Shown here one piece after another: positions 63,501 to 64,000 of a stretch of DNA of 64,000 nucleotides. The position numbers and the translations under genes were made by a program. Source of the DNA: Bicyclus anynana (Eukaryota > Arthropoda > Insecta > Lepidoptera > Nymphalidae). The stretch is taken from contig NC_069085.1 in assembly GCF_947172395.1 (NCBI RefSeq), positions 17,982,698 through 18,046,697 of the forward strand. Reading direction: 5' to 3'. Under the pieces are notes generated by a model. That model saw only the letters and a program-made list of their open reading frames with translations, did not search any database and was not told the DNA's origin. The first letter of the stretch is position 1. Each line of letters starts with the position of its first letter.

Positions 63501-63798
63501 GTCCTCCGAGGACACCCTGCAAGAATCAACAATTTTTAGCGTAGCAAGACACTTGCGGAACGTTTGGTTGAAGACGCTCGTAAGGTTTTTCCAAATGCCC
63601 CTGACACACCATGCGGCGTGTTACTCGACCAAAAGTTTCGCGTGTACATTTTAAAACTCATTGCTCACTTGACCGACAGTTCCGCGCGTCTGATGTCATA
63701 CCGACCGACAATTCCGTTCCTTTAGTTTCCGCACCGAAACGTTCCGTTCCGCGGTATGTCGCAACATTAATGGAGAACTGCTAGATGACTGCATTATG

Positions 63799-63988
63799 GG
63801 TGAGGCCAAACGAACGTAATTTTGTGAGTTGTCAGTCGGGTAATTTATGCTGCTTTCGGTTTTATTCAAAAGTCCAGTGCCTGCCACACGGCGTCGCAAA
63901 ATGTGTTAAGTTCAGACTTACACGCGAATTTCTGCGACCGAAATTACGTGACTGACAACTCACGAAATTACGCTCGTTTGGCCTCACC
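63799..63988. mobile_element. Miniature inverted-repeat element with ~45-bp ends
   Basis: The left arm 'ggtgaggccaaacga' plus 'ttgtgagttgtcagtc' pairs with the right arm 'gactgacaactcacgaaat' plus 'tcgtttggcctcacc'. It is 190 bp, non-coding and well preserved. A target duplication is not obvious. Confidence 0.88.
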
Positions 63989-64000
63989 TTTAAAAACCCT

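Overview
This is an intron-rich eukaryotic nuclear segment, most likely from a moth or butterfly (Lepidoptera). Two conserved animal genes are split into short GC-rich exons with standard GT...AG junctions inside AT-rich introns. The introns are crowded with repeats of the kind seen in lepidopteran genomes: RTE-type and jockey-like LINE tails, two tRNA-derived SINE families, hAT and many small inverted-repeat elements. There is no prokaryotic gene organisation. No species can be named from the sequence alone.

Layout. (1) About 1-21,000, minus strand: the 5' part of a class II DYRK protein kinase gene (DYRK2-like, resembling Drosophila smi35A). Two exons are well supported (12,338-12,476 and 1,628-1,791) and a 12-codon first coding exon at 20,803-20,838 is plausible. 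The catalytic kinase exons lie beyond position 1. (2) About 21,000-28,670: no recognisable exon, only repeats and unexplained AT-rich DNA. It is probably intergenic plus the 5' end of the next gene. (3) 28,673-63,127, plus strand: 31 exons of a DOCK-C subfamily guanine nucleotide exchange factor (DOCK6/7/8 type; Drosophila Zir). They join in phase to give 1,614 codons with no stop. They cover most of the N-terminal region, the C2-like DHR-1 domain and the long helical middle. The initiator exon was not found, and the catalytic DHR-2 domain lies past 64,000. (4) 63,128-64,000: a tandem array of the last exon's tail and a small inverted-repeat element.

Both genes act in signalling to the cytoskeleton and cell growth, but nothing here shows that they work together. 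They are divergently oriented around the 21-28.6 kb gap.

The most unusual feature is recurrent. At least six exons have partial copies lying in the intron just downstream, and three of these have become tandem arrays that include the 5' splice site: a 57-bp unit about eleven times at the DYRK exon, a 116-bp unit nine times at DOCK exon 11, and a 157-bp unit nearly three times at DOCK exon 31. Single or decayed copies follow DOCK exons 2, 7 and 29. The window also holds a hAT-like element with an 8-bp target duplication that carries three other nested elements, including a jockey-like LINE with its own target duplication. Several transposon fragments end within a few tens of bases of splice sites. 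Element boundaries are approximate unless a target duplication or inverted repeat is cited.
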